Shown piece after piece: positions 1 through 11,916 of a stretch of 64,000 bases of DNA. The notes beneath the pieces are model-generated. The model was not told the DNA's origin, made no database searches, and was given only the letters and a program-made list of their open reading frames with translations. Location of the stretch: NCBI GenBank assembly GCA_022496805.1, contig CM040096.1, positions 14,881,501-14,945,500 of the forward strand, read 5' to 3'. Position 1 is the stretch's first letter, and each line of letters opens with the position of its first letter. A program made the translations under genes and the position numbers. This DNA is from Pohlia nutans. Its lineage: Eukaryota; Streptophyta; Bryopsida; Bryales; Mniaceae.

Positions 1-271
1 CTAGAGATTTTAAAGATTTTGCAAACCCACACTAATTGCGATGTTTGGTGTAGCATTCGGTTCCGAGCAAATACGGTGAGTATTGATGAATGAGTTTCAT
101 GTGACATGTGGTCTCGAATTTAGGGTTTTGGCTATGGCAATGGCCTCTACTGTTTCCCTGTGCGCCAGACCCTCTGCCACGGACTAGGCAGATCTCTCGG
201 TTTGCGTTTCAGCCTCAATTGCTTCCCCTGCGGAGGCATTGTCTGTGCTGCCGAATCGCTCACTCTCGCAG
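1..271 (+). other. Probable 5'UTR exon of MIC60 (non-coding)
   Basis: The stretch ends in CTCGCAG followed by GTGCGT, a good splice donor at 272. The next plausible acceptor is TATTACAG at 1821-1828, 64 bases before the MIC60 start codon. I infer a non-coding first exon here and a 5'UTR intron of about 1.55 kb. The transcription start is not visible. A short upstream reading frame (ATG at 134, stop at 185-187) encodes MAMASTVSLCARPSATD, which resembles the start of a plastid transit peptide. Confidence 0.45.
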
Positions 272-1828
272 GTGCGTACGTTTTCATCGTCTTTTCGTTT
301 ACATTTGCTTTGCACTCGTTTTCGTTTGTATTTTATTGACCCGAACAAAACGAACTGCGAATGAGCTTGTTACGGGCTGTGTCGAGTGATCGGTCGGAAT
401 TAATGGCTTGGAATCCTAACAATGCAAATTCCAAGCCCGTTGGCAAGCTACTCGTGGTACACGAGTGGATATGGTGATGGCCAGCTCAAGTTTGAACGCG
501 ATCGGTCGTTTTGGATTAGTGTGAGCTTTCGGTTCTGGAAATTTTATGTCCATGCTTGAGGCGGTTTGTCTATTCTGTGACCAGATGAATTGTGGAAGCT
601 GACGATGCAGCTCGTGATTGGAATTTGAGAATTAGTGAATTACGTAGATAATTGGTTATCGGTATTTTTGATTGTTCGTTTTCATCTTTTCTACATTTGT
701 TTTGCACTCTTCGTTTGTATTGTTGATCCGAACGAAACGAACTGTGAATGAGCTTGTTACGGGCTGTGTCGACACTACAATGGTGATCGGATGGCTTGGA
801 ATCCTAACAATGCAAATTCCAAGCCCGTTTGCAAGCTACTCGTGATTGCTCAAGGTCACGAGTGGATATGGTGATGGCCAGCTCAAGTTTGAAGGCGATC
901 AGTCGTTTTGGATTAGTGTGAGCTTTCGGTTCTGGAAATTTTATGTCCGTGCTTCAGGTGGTTTGTCTATTCTGTGACGTAGAAGAATTGTGGAAGCTGA
1001 CCCGATGCAGCTCGGGAGTGGAATTTGAGAATCGTTTTTTCTGTAGCCATGGAGCGATGTTTTTTTGCAAACATAAGATGTTGAGAAAAGTAGAAGCACG
1101 ATTAGATAGAGTGTTTGAAATTTCAGAACGGAGATTCAGCTGCTCATTTCTCTCTGGCCTCATTCTCTGCCATTATGCATGTACAGATTTGATGTTGTTT
1201 GGTTGTGTGAGCTTTCGGTTCTGGAAATTTTATGTCTGTGCTTGAGGCGGTTTGTCTATTCTGTGATCTAGAAGAATTGTGGAAGCTGACGATGCAGCTT
1301 GGGATTGGAATTTGAGAATCAGTGAATTACGTAGATAATTAGTTATCGGTATTTTTGATTGCAGGTTCTCCGTGTAGGGAAGGGATCTAGTACGTGTATG
1401 GATCCGATTCTGATTAATATTTTTTTGTAGCGATGGAGCGATGTTTTTTTACAAACATAAGAGTTGAGAAAAGTAGAAGCACGATTATACAGAGTGTTTG
1501 AAACTTCAGAACGGAGATTCAGCTGCTCATTTCTTATTCTCTGCCATTATGCTCGTACAGATTTGATGTTGTTTGGTTGTTCAGTGTGCAACGGTATTGA
1601 GCATGCGTGATTATCCAGAGATTGTGTATCATTTGGTTGATATGGTCACTTGATGTATACACGGTTGTAAGCTGCTTTTCAGTATGATGAAATTTGCCGC
1701 GAACGAGAGAGATTGGATATCTTTTGAGTGTTTGTAATTGCTACAGCAATTTCTGCTCGGTTTTCGTTTTGTTGTTTCGTTTTTGCAGTCACTGATTTCA
1801 TTAGTGTCACTGGTTGTCACTATTACAG
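272..1828 (+). repeat. Tandem duplications filling the MIC60 5'UTR intron
   Basis: A unit of about 390 bp occurs at about 317-705 and again from 706 to about 1090, with a partial third copy at about 1204-1345. Shared landmarks include GTGAGCTTTCGGTTCTGG at about 521, 920 and 1208, and GGCTTGGAATCCTAAC at about 404 and 791. A second block at about 1047-1206 recurs at about 1431-1582. No coding sequence is recognisable. The copies are clearly diverged, so this looks like an old unequal-crossover expansion rather than an assembly error. Confidence 0.75.
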
Positions 1829-1892
1829 GGCTATTTAAGAAGAGAGGGAAGAATTTTGCAGATAATTCAAGCGATAGAAAGAGGATCCAGTC

Positions 1893-4800
1893 ATGAGTGG
1901 TGCAAGTAGCCTGCTCAGGCGGAGAAGCTGGAGAGTTTTAAGCTCGCTGCTGAAGCATCGTCAGCGGGAACTCGAGTATCTGACTGCGACCTCTCGTGGA
2001 AATAACAATGCGTTTCGAAGCTTTGCCACAGGCGAGCGCCTTGCGCCGTCACTCTTTCCTCGTGCCCTTGCTCAGGTGCGTAGTTGCTGGTTCTTCTAAC
2101 TTTCTCTCCGGTGAAGTAACCAGAATTTGCGTTAATTTGCAATCTGAAACAACCCTTTCTCACTAAGGGGAAATCTGGTCAAGTTCATGCTATTCTTTAA
2201 TGTCGAGGAGGAAGTTGGGGGACGTATCGACTTCTTTATACATATTCCAGCTATGACTGTCAGGTGTATTTTTTGCACCACGAGATCCTCCAACAGATTT
2301 TTGTTAAACCCTAAACCTTAATGTGTGGAGTACCCGATGAGCCCTTCTGAATAGATTTTACTATCGCATCATCGAATAGATAAAATAGGCCAATCTCGTT
2401 GGAGTCCTTGCAAAGTACTCCCTCCGTCCCAAAGATATTGTCCAACTTGTCTTCAATCAACAAGATTAAGCTCAAAATATTTTTTTTGCATAATTTTGTG
2501 GTGCGAGTATGCAAATCATTGAAGCCTCTTCTACTTTTGAAAAGTTTGAACTTTGTCACCCTCTACAAATCTTAGTTTTGGTGCCAAAACCACCACCGTT
2601 ATTGCACGCAATTTGCCAAGGCACCAGTGGTCGTCAGAAATGTCGCCACGGTCATCGCGACCACAACCGCGATGCTTGGCCCGCATCCCCACTCCAATCA
2701 CAAAATAACAAAAGCCCACACCCAATGGTAGCATTTACACTTAACCCCAAAAGATCCTCAAAAACCGAAAATAGTTCTTTGGTTTCCGCAGGAATAAAAT
2801 TTAGCCAACTTTGACTATTATGATCTCACAAATGAAGAAGAATCAACGGTTCAAATTTTGCAAGTTACTTAAACGTTAAGATAACTTCAAGATCCTAGGG
2901 TTGGATCTTCTAAATAATGCTTGGATTGAGGTTTAGATCAACAACTGGACGATATAAATGGGACGCAAAAAAATCGTGAATTGGACTATATCTTTGGGAC
3001 GGAGGGAGTATTTGAGAGAGCAGTAGGATTTATGCCGGAGTGCTGGTTGTAGCGAACTTGTAGGTTGTTCGTGCAGGTGTAATTCTGCAAATATTCCCCA
3101 CACTCATATGCGTGTTAGGAACTTATATATGAAGCGGGGAGCTGTTGTCTAATCGATTTTGTTTATGCTTTTCTTTGTCTTGACTTTGTGGATTGTTTAA
3201 TTCTTGTTTGGCTTGCCTCAGGGTCAAAAATCCATTGGAACAAGTTTTGGTGCTCACCGAAACTTTGCAACTGACGCCGATAATCGTCCTACTCCAGGAA
3301 CCAATGCAACTGATTCAACACGTGCTAATCCTTCCTCTAAACTGTATTCTTGTCAAGTTGCAAAGCTATCTTCATTTTCGAATGGTAGAATGAATGCTCG
3401 CTAAATTCTCGGTTTGAATGATTTTAGAGTTGCCATTCTTAGTAGAAGAAACACGTCATTGAATTGAAATTTCAACTCTAATGTTGTTGACAATGAGGAA
3501 GTTCTTATGGACATATAGCTATGATTCTGACTCAGTCGTGCTTGCATCGAGAACTGGCATTGGAGAATTTGAAGTGAAAGTGTCCTAAAGTTGTATCTAA
3601 AATGAAAAAGTTATTCTGCATTGATTAGCCTCCCGTCTTTGTGATGTTCTTGCTTGCAAAATCTGGGAACCCTTACTAATGTTGTACTTTTAAATGAAGT
3701 AATTGGTCGGAAAGTTGAAAATTATATCTTTATATTATGTTTAAAACGCACATTTTCTTATTAGATTTCCTAAGCTTTGCATGACCGCTACAGTTTTTCC
3801 CTTGGTTTATGAACCATTTAAACATTTCTCTTTGACTTCGCAGTTGGAACCGGGACGAAGGTCACTGCGGTGGCAGTCACAGTCGCTGCTTTGGCATGGG
3901 CGGCAGCATATTTGGCTTTCGATGTGAAACCTGAACAGGTGTCAAAGTACTTTCACCAACTCACCACCAAAGAAAGTCAAGGCACGTTGATTGGCAAAGG
4001 AAATCAGGCACCAGAGTCGCGTGTCACTGATCACCAATCGGATGGCAAGGGGCCACCTACTGAGGCTAAGGATGAAGTTTCTGAGACAATCCCTAAGTGG
4101 TTTGAAGAATCCACCAGTGTGCCCGAGGTAAGTTCCTGCTTGTCTTCTATATCCTCAGTTGTCCATTTTTATGCATTGTTTGGCCATTTGTTTCTGGGAT
4201 TTTGGCGCCAAATTGAGTTACATTTCTTGTAAGTGTGGAGTTTCCTCTGTGCTTACAAAAACATGTGCTTCAGGTAGTCGAGGGGATACCTCTGATGCCA
4301 AAGGTCATCGAGGATTTTGAGCGCGAACCTCTTGGGATTCAAAATAAGGTTGTTGAAGATGTTGAGTCTAGTCCTCAAATATCTGTTGGGATTGATAACT
4401 CAAACGAGTTGCAACAATCTACTGAGGAGATCACTACAGCTGATGTTGGGGGAATTAACTCTACAAACATAACTGGTCACGAGGTAAAGGAAGAAGTTGG
4501 GCAGTCTTATCCTCATGACTCTGTTACTGAGGTGAGAGAAGAGATTGGGCAGTCTCTCGGGCAGTCTATTTCTCCTGCCTTCTGGATCGATCCTGCCTCT
4601 GAGGTGAAGGAAGAGGTTAGTCAGTTTCCTACACATGATACAGTCACTAAGGTAAATGAGGAGGTTGTACAGTCTCTTCCTTCTGCCTTCATGATTGACC
4701 CCATCACTGAGGTGAAGGAAGAGGGCGGGCAGCCTCATGGTACTGCCACTGAGGTGAATGTGGGCACTATCGGATCTGAAGGACCTTCAGGTCAACCAGA

Positions 4801-7800
4801 TTTTCCTGTTGACACAAATGGACAACGTTTGCCAAACACTAATTCAGAGGACCTAGAGCTTGATACCTTTAGGAAAGAGATGCAGGACACAGCTAAGGAG
4901 GATGACTTGAAGGAGCTTTCAGACAAGATCCTTTATAATCAAACACGTGGTGATAAAGATGAGGAACAGGCTGTTCGTTCTACGGATTCTGGGGGTGGTC
5001 TTCCCAATGTTGTTACAGAAACTATCGAGGCTGTAACTGACCTGGCTGAGGTATTCTTTCGTCGTGGAGGTCCATCATATAGTTTTTGTAAGAGTGTATT
5101 GGAAGTTGTGAGCTTGCAGGATAATTATTAGGTCATTCTTCAAATCTCCTGGTTGGACAATGTGTGGATGAACTTATCCCATCATGCATAGCAGTATAGT
5201 CAAGTTGCCATGGCGTTAGAAGGTTTACGGGCGGATTTCATGTGGCTCGTCCTCTTTTTTGATGCCGTTCTGCGATACCTTTTTCAGGCCATCCAGAAGG
5301 CTGGGCTTGAAGCACTACAGCCCAACGTTGATGACTTTCAGGAAATACCAAGTATTGCTGAGGCGTACCATCTTACAGAAGCAGACAACAAAAAGGTATG
5401 CCTGATACTTCTTGGAAATGATGGTGTCAAGGTGTGTATGCAGATGCTGCTTGTGGTGGTGTCATAGTTATGTCTGCTAGTTGCGGCGAGTTCCTATTAC
5501 CTATGGAGTTGGTATTTGGTTTAGCTTATTAAAAAAGTGGTTCTTAGCAAAACTTCAGTAAAAGTTTTAAGCGCAGAGCTATATGTAGCTCCTGCATAAC
5601 ATTTTAACGAGATTTGTAATTGTTTACGTGGTTCTTGTATGCAGAGTGAAGAATCATCTGCTGACGAATATGGATCAGATGAGTTTTTCAAGTATGCAGG
5701 AGCAATTGAAGAGGCCACAAAGAGGCAGGCTGAAGCTGATGCTCAGTTTAGAGAGATGTTGTTGAAATTGGATGTGAGTAACGATGGTCGGAAGTGGAAT
5801 GATGCGATGCAGTTGTTGGTGCTTAGGCTGATGAGGTTACGAGATTGTGTTTTAGTTTAGAGTTAGAAGTAATGAAGATCATTCAGTAGTTTCATGTGTT
5901 AGTAGAATTAACGTATAAACCTGCTCAGAAAGTCGTCAAACGTGAGCATTGTCACCGACGTGTGGAATTTGAAAAAATTATCTGCAGGATGAATATCAAG
6001 AAGAATTGAGAGAAGCTCGCAAACAACAGGAGGAGCAGGCTGAGTATGCCAAAAAGCTTAAAAAGGTGGGTTTTGTGTTCATTTCAACATAGTTGCAATC
6101 TTGGGAAGGTTCTTTAGTCTTGATGCATCAAAAATGTTCAGAGATTAATTTTATTACCTAGTTCCTATTATACACACAAAATCTGATTTCATTAGGGTCA
6201 TCCTCTAACTCAAATTTTTTTGAACCCCACTTTTCAAGATTCGAGTCATCAAAATTCTAACAGTTCTAAACGTGAGTGAATAAGAAACTAACATGAGGTC
6301 AGATTTCATGCACAGGGTTCCAAACTTTTTGAGTTAAAGGACAACTCTATTATCTCTGACGCTTTGCAAAGTGGATCCTCCAAATGTTTGATGCATTTAT
6401 GCAAGATTCAACAAATAAGTCGTTCTTCTATGTGTTGCATGACGGTCAGCTGTAACTATTTGTCCCCAGGACTTGAGCGTAGAGAAAGCGAGGTGGGAAG
6501 AAAAAGCTAGACAACAGCTGGATGCGGCCGAAGAAAGATTACACAATGAACTGAAGCGCAAGGTAATTCTTTATTCATTCTCAGATTCTTTGCTTTTTGC
6601 TGCAGACCAAAGGGTAGAATAGGTGAATAGGACTTTATCTTGTTTGTACATGTTGGATTGACTTAAAACAGTCTTATTTTCCTTATTAGAATGCTTATAT
6701 AGAACTTCATCTAGACCATACCGAACCATTGTGTTCTCTTCTACTTAATTTCACAAGTTAATTTCACTATAAAGTATGTCATTCACATGCTCGTTCACAA
6801 AGTCTGTATACACTGTAGCGGTTTTGATCATATAATCTATCTTCTTCGGCTTTGAAGCTACTATTTTTGTTGGTATTGTAAGTCAATCAACTATGAGATT
6901 ACTATAAAACTCTGAGGTTTTAATGTGACATCTAAGTCCAAATTCATCCTTGTAAAGAATCTCGTAAATATGCGTGCATTGCCAAACTCGACAATTGTTG
7001 ATCATCAAGATTGTGGTCTACAAGGCTTAATATTTATTGACATCTACAGTAGTAATGGTGTTTTTGGTAATGACCACCTCTTAATGATGCATTTGCTGAC
7101 ACATTGTCTTTGGAATTGATTGAAACCAAAGTCTGCGCAAAGAGGCTGCAGACTGTTATGTTTTAGTTCCCTTTGCTGATTGGAATTGTGATGAGAGGAG
7201 GTCAAGATAATTTTCCATTTCACTCTCAGGGTACAAGGGCTTTGTAAACGTGAGTGAACCATTGTGCAGGAGGAAGACGCAAAGAGAGAGCTACAAAAGA
7301 TGGAGCTCCTGACAAAGGCCCAGACCAATGCTGCTGTTACAGCAGAGAAGGCCAGACAATTAGAGGACACAAAAGAACTGCAGATTCAGGTCTTTGCGTC
7401 TGTTGATTACTATCATAGGCCGCCCAGTTTTCATGTCTCTGACCATTTTGAACATTTCCGACCATTTTTATACATTATGCTGCGGAATTTTGTAAATTTC
7501 AATTTCAATCTCTTTCATGCTTTTCTTTTTCCCCCTAATGGTGAGGAGTTTTGTTGTTATTTATATCATGTGATTTCGTTGGCAGGTTGAGGCTCTGCAT
7601 AGGGCATACAATGCACGAACAGAGGGAGCCAGAGTCAGTCACACTACACACAAGCTTGCAATGGTACAATACAATCCTATTTTGCAGTTCTATAGCTTTG
7701 GAATGCTACATCCTGAAGTACAGGATGTTGGAATTAAGTTACTTATATGATAATTAAGCTACTTATGAGGGAACTGATCGACCGAGCGTCTATAACTCCA

Positions 7801-8976
7801 AGTTAGTTAGAACACCAAACTAGTAGTCTAGTTAGTCTGTACATATTATAAGTATGTAGACAGACAGTACTAAGACTATAAGTGTGGCTTGGTGGGTGAA
7901 GGAGATCACAATGTCTAATTGACAAGATCTCACTTCTATGGTTGGGTGGCGAGTCACACAGTAAACATTAACCTTTTGTGCACATTATCTTTCTTAATAT
8001 TTCACAGGAGACATTTTTCATGGAAAATATAATATTTGTGCAGGGAGCGTTTGCTTTTGAAGAGGCAATGACAAGGGGAGCACCATTAGAGGAAGAAGTA
8101 GAGTTGCTGAAACAAGCTGCTGGTGGGAATGATGAGCTCATAGACGTAGCCCTGCAGTCTTTACCAGAGGACGTGCTTACGAAAGGGACAAAGACTCAGA
8201 TTCAGCTGCAACGTGAGGCAAGTTTGCTACACTTCAATGGATCTAAATTAGTACTATATAAACCTGTTTTACGAATCTAGCAGCAAGAGTATCTCTCGGT
8301 AATTGCTAGTATAAGCACCATGGTGTGATGATGCTGAGCCTTCACGGCTAGTGGTTGTGATAGTTGTTGGAGTGGATAGTGGCGAGTGCAAGGTATTGCG
8401 AGGCACAAATAATTTGAAGCTCTATGTTTCTTTGCAATTCCCAAGTTTTAATGGTTAGTCCGTGCCATTCAGCTGAAACCTCTCACCTCAATGGCATTCT
8501 AATTTGGGCTGACTATTTCTCATGTCTCCTGCCTTGAGAGTTTCTGCAGTTTGAGAGCTTACGAAGTCCCCTGAGGAAATTGGCACTGATTCCTGCTGGT
8601 CAGGGTGGACTCTTGACAAATGCGATGGCAACCGCAGTTGCAGCTATCAAGGTGAGCACTTGTATGATTGCCTTGATCGTTTTGTTTCTGGTTCTTGTAA
8701 TGCTAATGCAGGAGATAACATGGATATGTGGGCTTCCAGGTACGAGAAGGTACTGGACGTGAAGGAGTGGAATCTGTTATTGCCACCGTGGAAGAGTGTC
8801 TTGCTAACGGTGAGCTCTCACGAGCTGCTATCCTTCTGGAACAGGGAGTCAAAGGGTCACGAGCCGAGCCTTTTGTTTCAGATTGGACAAGGCATGTGCG
8901 TGCCCGTGTTATTGCAGAGCAGGCATTGGCTCTTATTCAGGCTCATGCAATTGCCACAGCTGCAGGTCTTGCATGA
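1893..8976 (+). CDS. MIC60: MICOS complex subunit MIC60 (mitofilin), mitochondrial
   Basis: Inner-membrane organiser of mitochondrial crista junctions. Coding exons are 1893-2075, 3222-3384, 3844-4127, 4274-5050, 5288-5395, 5645-5773, 5988-6065, 6470-6562, 7270-7389, 7586-7663, 8044-8217, 8550-8651 and 8740-8976. All phases join and give about 841 residues. Residues 1-60 are Arg/Ser-rich without acidic clusters, as in a mitochondrial presequence. Residues about 122-141 form one hydrophobic membrane helix. Residues 211-469 (exon 4) are acidic, low-complexity and carry repeats around EVKEEVGQS. Residues about 505-700 are Glu/Lys/Gln-rich coiled coil. The C-terminal mitofilin signature (about 730-841) includes LEQGVKGSRAEPFVSDWTR and EQALALIQAHA. 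The protein is longer than the roughly 650 residues I recall for Arabidopsis, mainly because of exon 4. Intron 11 uses a GC donor (GAG|GCAAGT). The family call rests on the C-terminal domain and is firm. Confidence 0.93.
2418..3008. mobile_element. Stowaway-like MITE in MIC60 intron 1
   Basis: Ends are CTCCCTCCGTCCCAAAGATA and its inverted copy TATCTTTGGGACGGAGGGAG, flanked on both sides by the dinucleotide TA (2416-2417 and 3009-3010). The length is 591 bp, and there is no transposase reading frame. The TA duplication and the CTCCCTCCG end fit Tc1/mariner-derived Stowaway elements. Confidence 0.88.
6066..7269 (+). other. MIC60 introns 7 and 8, no recognised element
   Basis: Apart from exon 8 (6470-6562) this stretch is unique-looking intron sequence. 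Several short open frames are present but none resembles a protein I know. I see no terminal repeats or tandem arrays. Confidence 0.5.
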
Positions 8977-9821
8977 AACCACTCCGACATATCTGTAGAT
9001 TATCAGCGAGCAAATATGTTCCCAGCTGAGGCACAGTACTTCGGCCTACAGTCTAACGTTGGTGTTGCACGCTCATCTAGCAGACACGGTTCTTAGAGTT
9101 GATTCAAGGTAATGTGAGGCTCAGCAACATTAGCAAGGCCAATACCTTCCTATGTCGATCCCCGTCATTTGGTAACATTGAGTCCCACTGCTTTGCTGCA
9201 TGTGTGGATCACTTGAGCTCTTGTTTGAAAGCCCTCATACGTGGCTATATTTTTTTAGTGTAGTGTGTAAGGCAACATGCGTTGACCCTGTTGATTCGGA
9301 ATCCAACACGAACAGTCCGTTTTGCAGTCACATTTTTGTAGTTCTCTTTGCTGTCAGAAGTCGAAGTTCTTAAATCCATTCAAGTATTCAACCAGTATAA
9401 TTGGTTTAGGTTCTATTTCAGTGGTTTGTTCTCAAATTTTTCAATGCAATACCATTCGTAACCGACCCGCACCCTCCTCATAATGATTGATTCCAATTGC
9501 TCAATGTGTGGTAACCAAATTTCGATCTGAACCCATCATCACCAAATACCCACGGCCATAGGTCTCTTTGTGACTGAGCAAGAGAAATTTTGTTTTTCAT
9601 GGTGGAGATGAGTGGGTTTTGAACATGTTACCTACAATACATTTTCTCTAATCTGCTGATATAGCGGCCTGTGGCAATGATTGTGAGCCTGCAAGATATC
9701 TCATCAATTGTGACAACTGCAACTCCAATGATCTCGGTTGCTTCCGTGATGAATCCATTTTGTGTGCAAGATCTGTAAGTAAAATGGTGGATATAAGATG
9801 ATGTAAAATACTCTATTTTTA
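8977..9821 (+). other. MIC60 3'UTR and downstream spacer
   Basis: Follows the MIC60 stop at 8974-8976. No coding resemblance, hairpin or repeat was recognised. A polyadenylation site is probably within the first few hundred bases, but no single signal stands out. Confidence 0.4.
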
Positions 9822-9918
9822 CTCCCTCAGTCCCACTCAAATGGTCTATTTTTACTAGTTTTAACCGTGGTTTTTGACGTGTTCTAACTTACAGCGTCGA
9901 AAAATGGTTTATCTTTAA

Positions 9919-10825
9919 CCCCTAAACGTCCTCACCTCTCTCCAAATTCAGCAGTTTTGTAACGATGCATCATAAAATGCAACCCAAAGAGATATTTTGC
10001 ACCTGATGTATGAATAAAAGTTGTACATTATGAATTTTAGATTCTATCCATAAGGTTAGATTTGCGATTACTATCATCAATATTTTTGTATAAAATTTGA
10101 AACTTGAAATTGAAAATTCTTTTGTAATTTGATTACGAATAAGATATTGACAATTTGTACATGAAAATTTTCATGATTGGTTGAAATGTAATAATCTAAG
10201 TGTAGTGATTTTTGGAGATCTTTTGGTTGCTTAATTTTATGAGTTGATCTTTTTAAGAGCACTTTTACACTGAAATCTTCGAAATTTTGGGTGAATCACC
10301 ACAACATGAAATGAAGCATAAAAATTTCGCAAATCATCCCCTTTCTAAGGTTGGATGTTCTAAAACCACCACCTCTCTCAACTATGACATGTAGAGTTTT
10401 CTTGGGGCCACCACAATTGAGACTCAAAACCACCAATTTCACTATTCAAGTAAACCAATGGCATGCCAAGCATTGTGAAGAAGTAGTTGGTGGTTTTGGG
10501 TATCATTATGAGTGAAAACTAGTACCACATGGTGTGGACATGGGAAAACCTGAAGGTCTGATTTGAGTCACGAAGTTCTTTTCACTTCGAAAATTTGTGC
10601 ATTCCGTGAGAAATCTTCTTCCAAATGACCAAAAACATTTCTCACAATAACCTTGTTAAAATGAGGCCATATTTCTTAAGTTGGTAGTTTTAGGACATAC
10701 AAGCTTAATTGGATCACACGTACATGAAGCTAACTTCACATACACTGCAAAAAGTCAATGACGGATGATAAAGCTGTGTTTGATTTATACATTGTCGACT
10801 TTCTGGACGGTTGGACGTCCAAGGG
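9919..10825. mobile_element. TTAA-flanked MITE, type C, copy 1 (with its own insertion)
   Basis: Starts CCCCTAAACGTC after TTAA (9915-9918) and ends CCAAGGG before TTAA (10826-10829). The interior matches the elements at 39453-40017 and 49531-50099, for example around GTACATTATGAATTTTAGAT. It is longer than those (about 565-570 bp) because a TA-flanked element of about 345 bp is inserted at about 10349-10694. Confidence 0.85.
10349..10694. mobile_element. TA-flanked small element nested in type C copy 1
   Basis: Inserted where the other two type C copies run uninterrupted from TTTCTAA into the sequence before GGATCACA. The ends AGGTTGGATGTTCTAAAACC and, inverted, AGCTTGTATGTCCTAAAACT align without gaps. 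A TA sits on each side. The ends resemble those of the elements at 40151-42298 and 55747-55966 in carrying CCTAAAACCACC-like tracts. Confidence 0.7.
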
Positions 10826-10959
10826 TTAATAGTAGTATGTAGTTTTTGTGCCACTCTCATTGCCCGTCGAGTTTGAAAGTGGACAGGGTTCACATTTGAA
10901 GTATAAAATATAGGACAAATATCACAAAAAGTGTGACAAATATAGGACAAATCACTTAA

Positions 10960-11481
10960 CCCTTAAACGTACCACTCCTTTGTAGGAAAGTCAAACTACA
11001 CAATTTAGCCTTCAAGATTTATCAAAATATATTTTGTAATATTTTTCATGCATAGAATTGAATGTTTCCTATCAGTCTTGAAATTTTCAGATTTTTTTGA
11101 TTTAATACGGCCTTTTTAACAAATTTTTAAGTCAAATACTTCAAAAAATATTTTTTATTACAAAAAAGCTTTAAAAAATTAATATTTTTTTGGGAGTAGG
11201 TACAAATTACAATGGAGAATCACATGATATGTTTTCCATAGAAATTTTTTATTTAAATTTTTGAAATTCGAAAGGTGAACATCCTATGTAGTGTAATTCA
11301 AACCTTGAGCTACAAAGCTTGCACAAGCAATAAAATACTCAATAATTGAAATTTTTAAGATTTGAAAAGTGGAGTACAAACTAGACTTAATAAACTTCAT
11401 TTTCTTAGTTGGGTGTATTAGCAACAAAAGTCATCTTCAAGATCAAAATTGGGTTTGACCAACAAACATCCAGTTTAGGGG
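10960..11481. mobile_element. TTAA-flanked MITE inside the 9.8-11.5 kb Stowaway element
   Basis: Starts CCCTTAAACGTACC after TTAA (10956-10959) and ends CAGTTTAGGGG before TTAA (11482-11485). It is 522 bp and AT-rich, with no coding capacity. It belongs to the same end type as the other TTAA-flanked elements of this window, but its interior differs from types A and C. Confidence 0.75.
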
Positions 11482-11916
11482 TTAAAGACCCACGGATTCT
11501 TTTAGTGGGATAGAGGGAGTAGCAAATAAGTTATTCAGAACAAGAGATTCATGAAAAAGAACAACAATCGTCGAAGTAGACAAAGACGGCTCTTCATACA
11601 ATCTTTTCTATTATGTACATGAAATGGCACCCTAATTGAGTGTCCAATGATGCAGCCTGTCAAACTTAAATCTGGCTGATCAAGCAGTCTATCCTTCAGA
11701 ATTACCAGTAACTTTGCCCAAAACCCTCAACTGCACGAGAATATACACTACGATTTATCCCCCTCGTGAGTAAGAACTGCAAGAGACTGATTCCATTACT
11801 CAATTTCGACATAAGTCAAATATTTTTTGTACGAAAATGCCACATGCCATCTTATGACTGGTTCAGAGTGACGTGGACCTCTCAAAATCTGACATGGAAA
11901 TTCAAGTTCGACTCGA

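Larger units (their letters stand above)
9822..11519. mobile_element. Stowaway-like MITE split by two TTAA-flanked elements
   Basis: Outer ends are CTCCCTCAGTCCCACTCAAA and an imperfect inverted copy ending TAGTGGGATAGAGGGAG, flanked by TA at 9820-9821 and 11520-11521. Removing the two nested elements (9919-10825 and 10960-11481, plus one TTAA each) leaves about 260 bp. That is close to the 249 bp related element at 43919-44167, which shares the core around GTAGTTTTTGTG and CACTCTCATTG. A partial, inverted relative lies at about 53090-53215. Confidence 0.8.
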
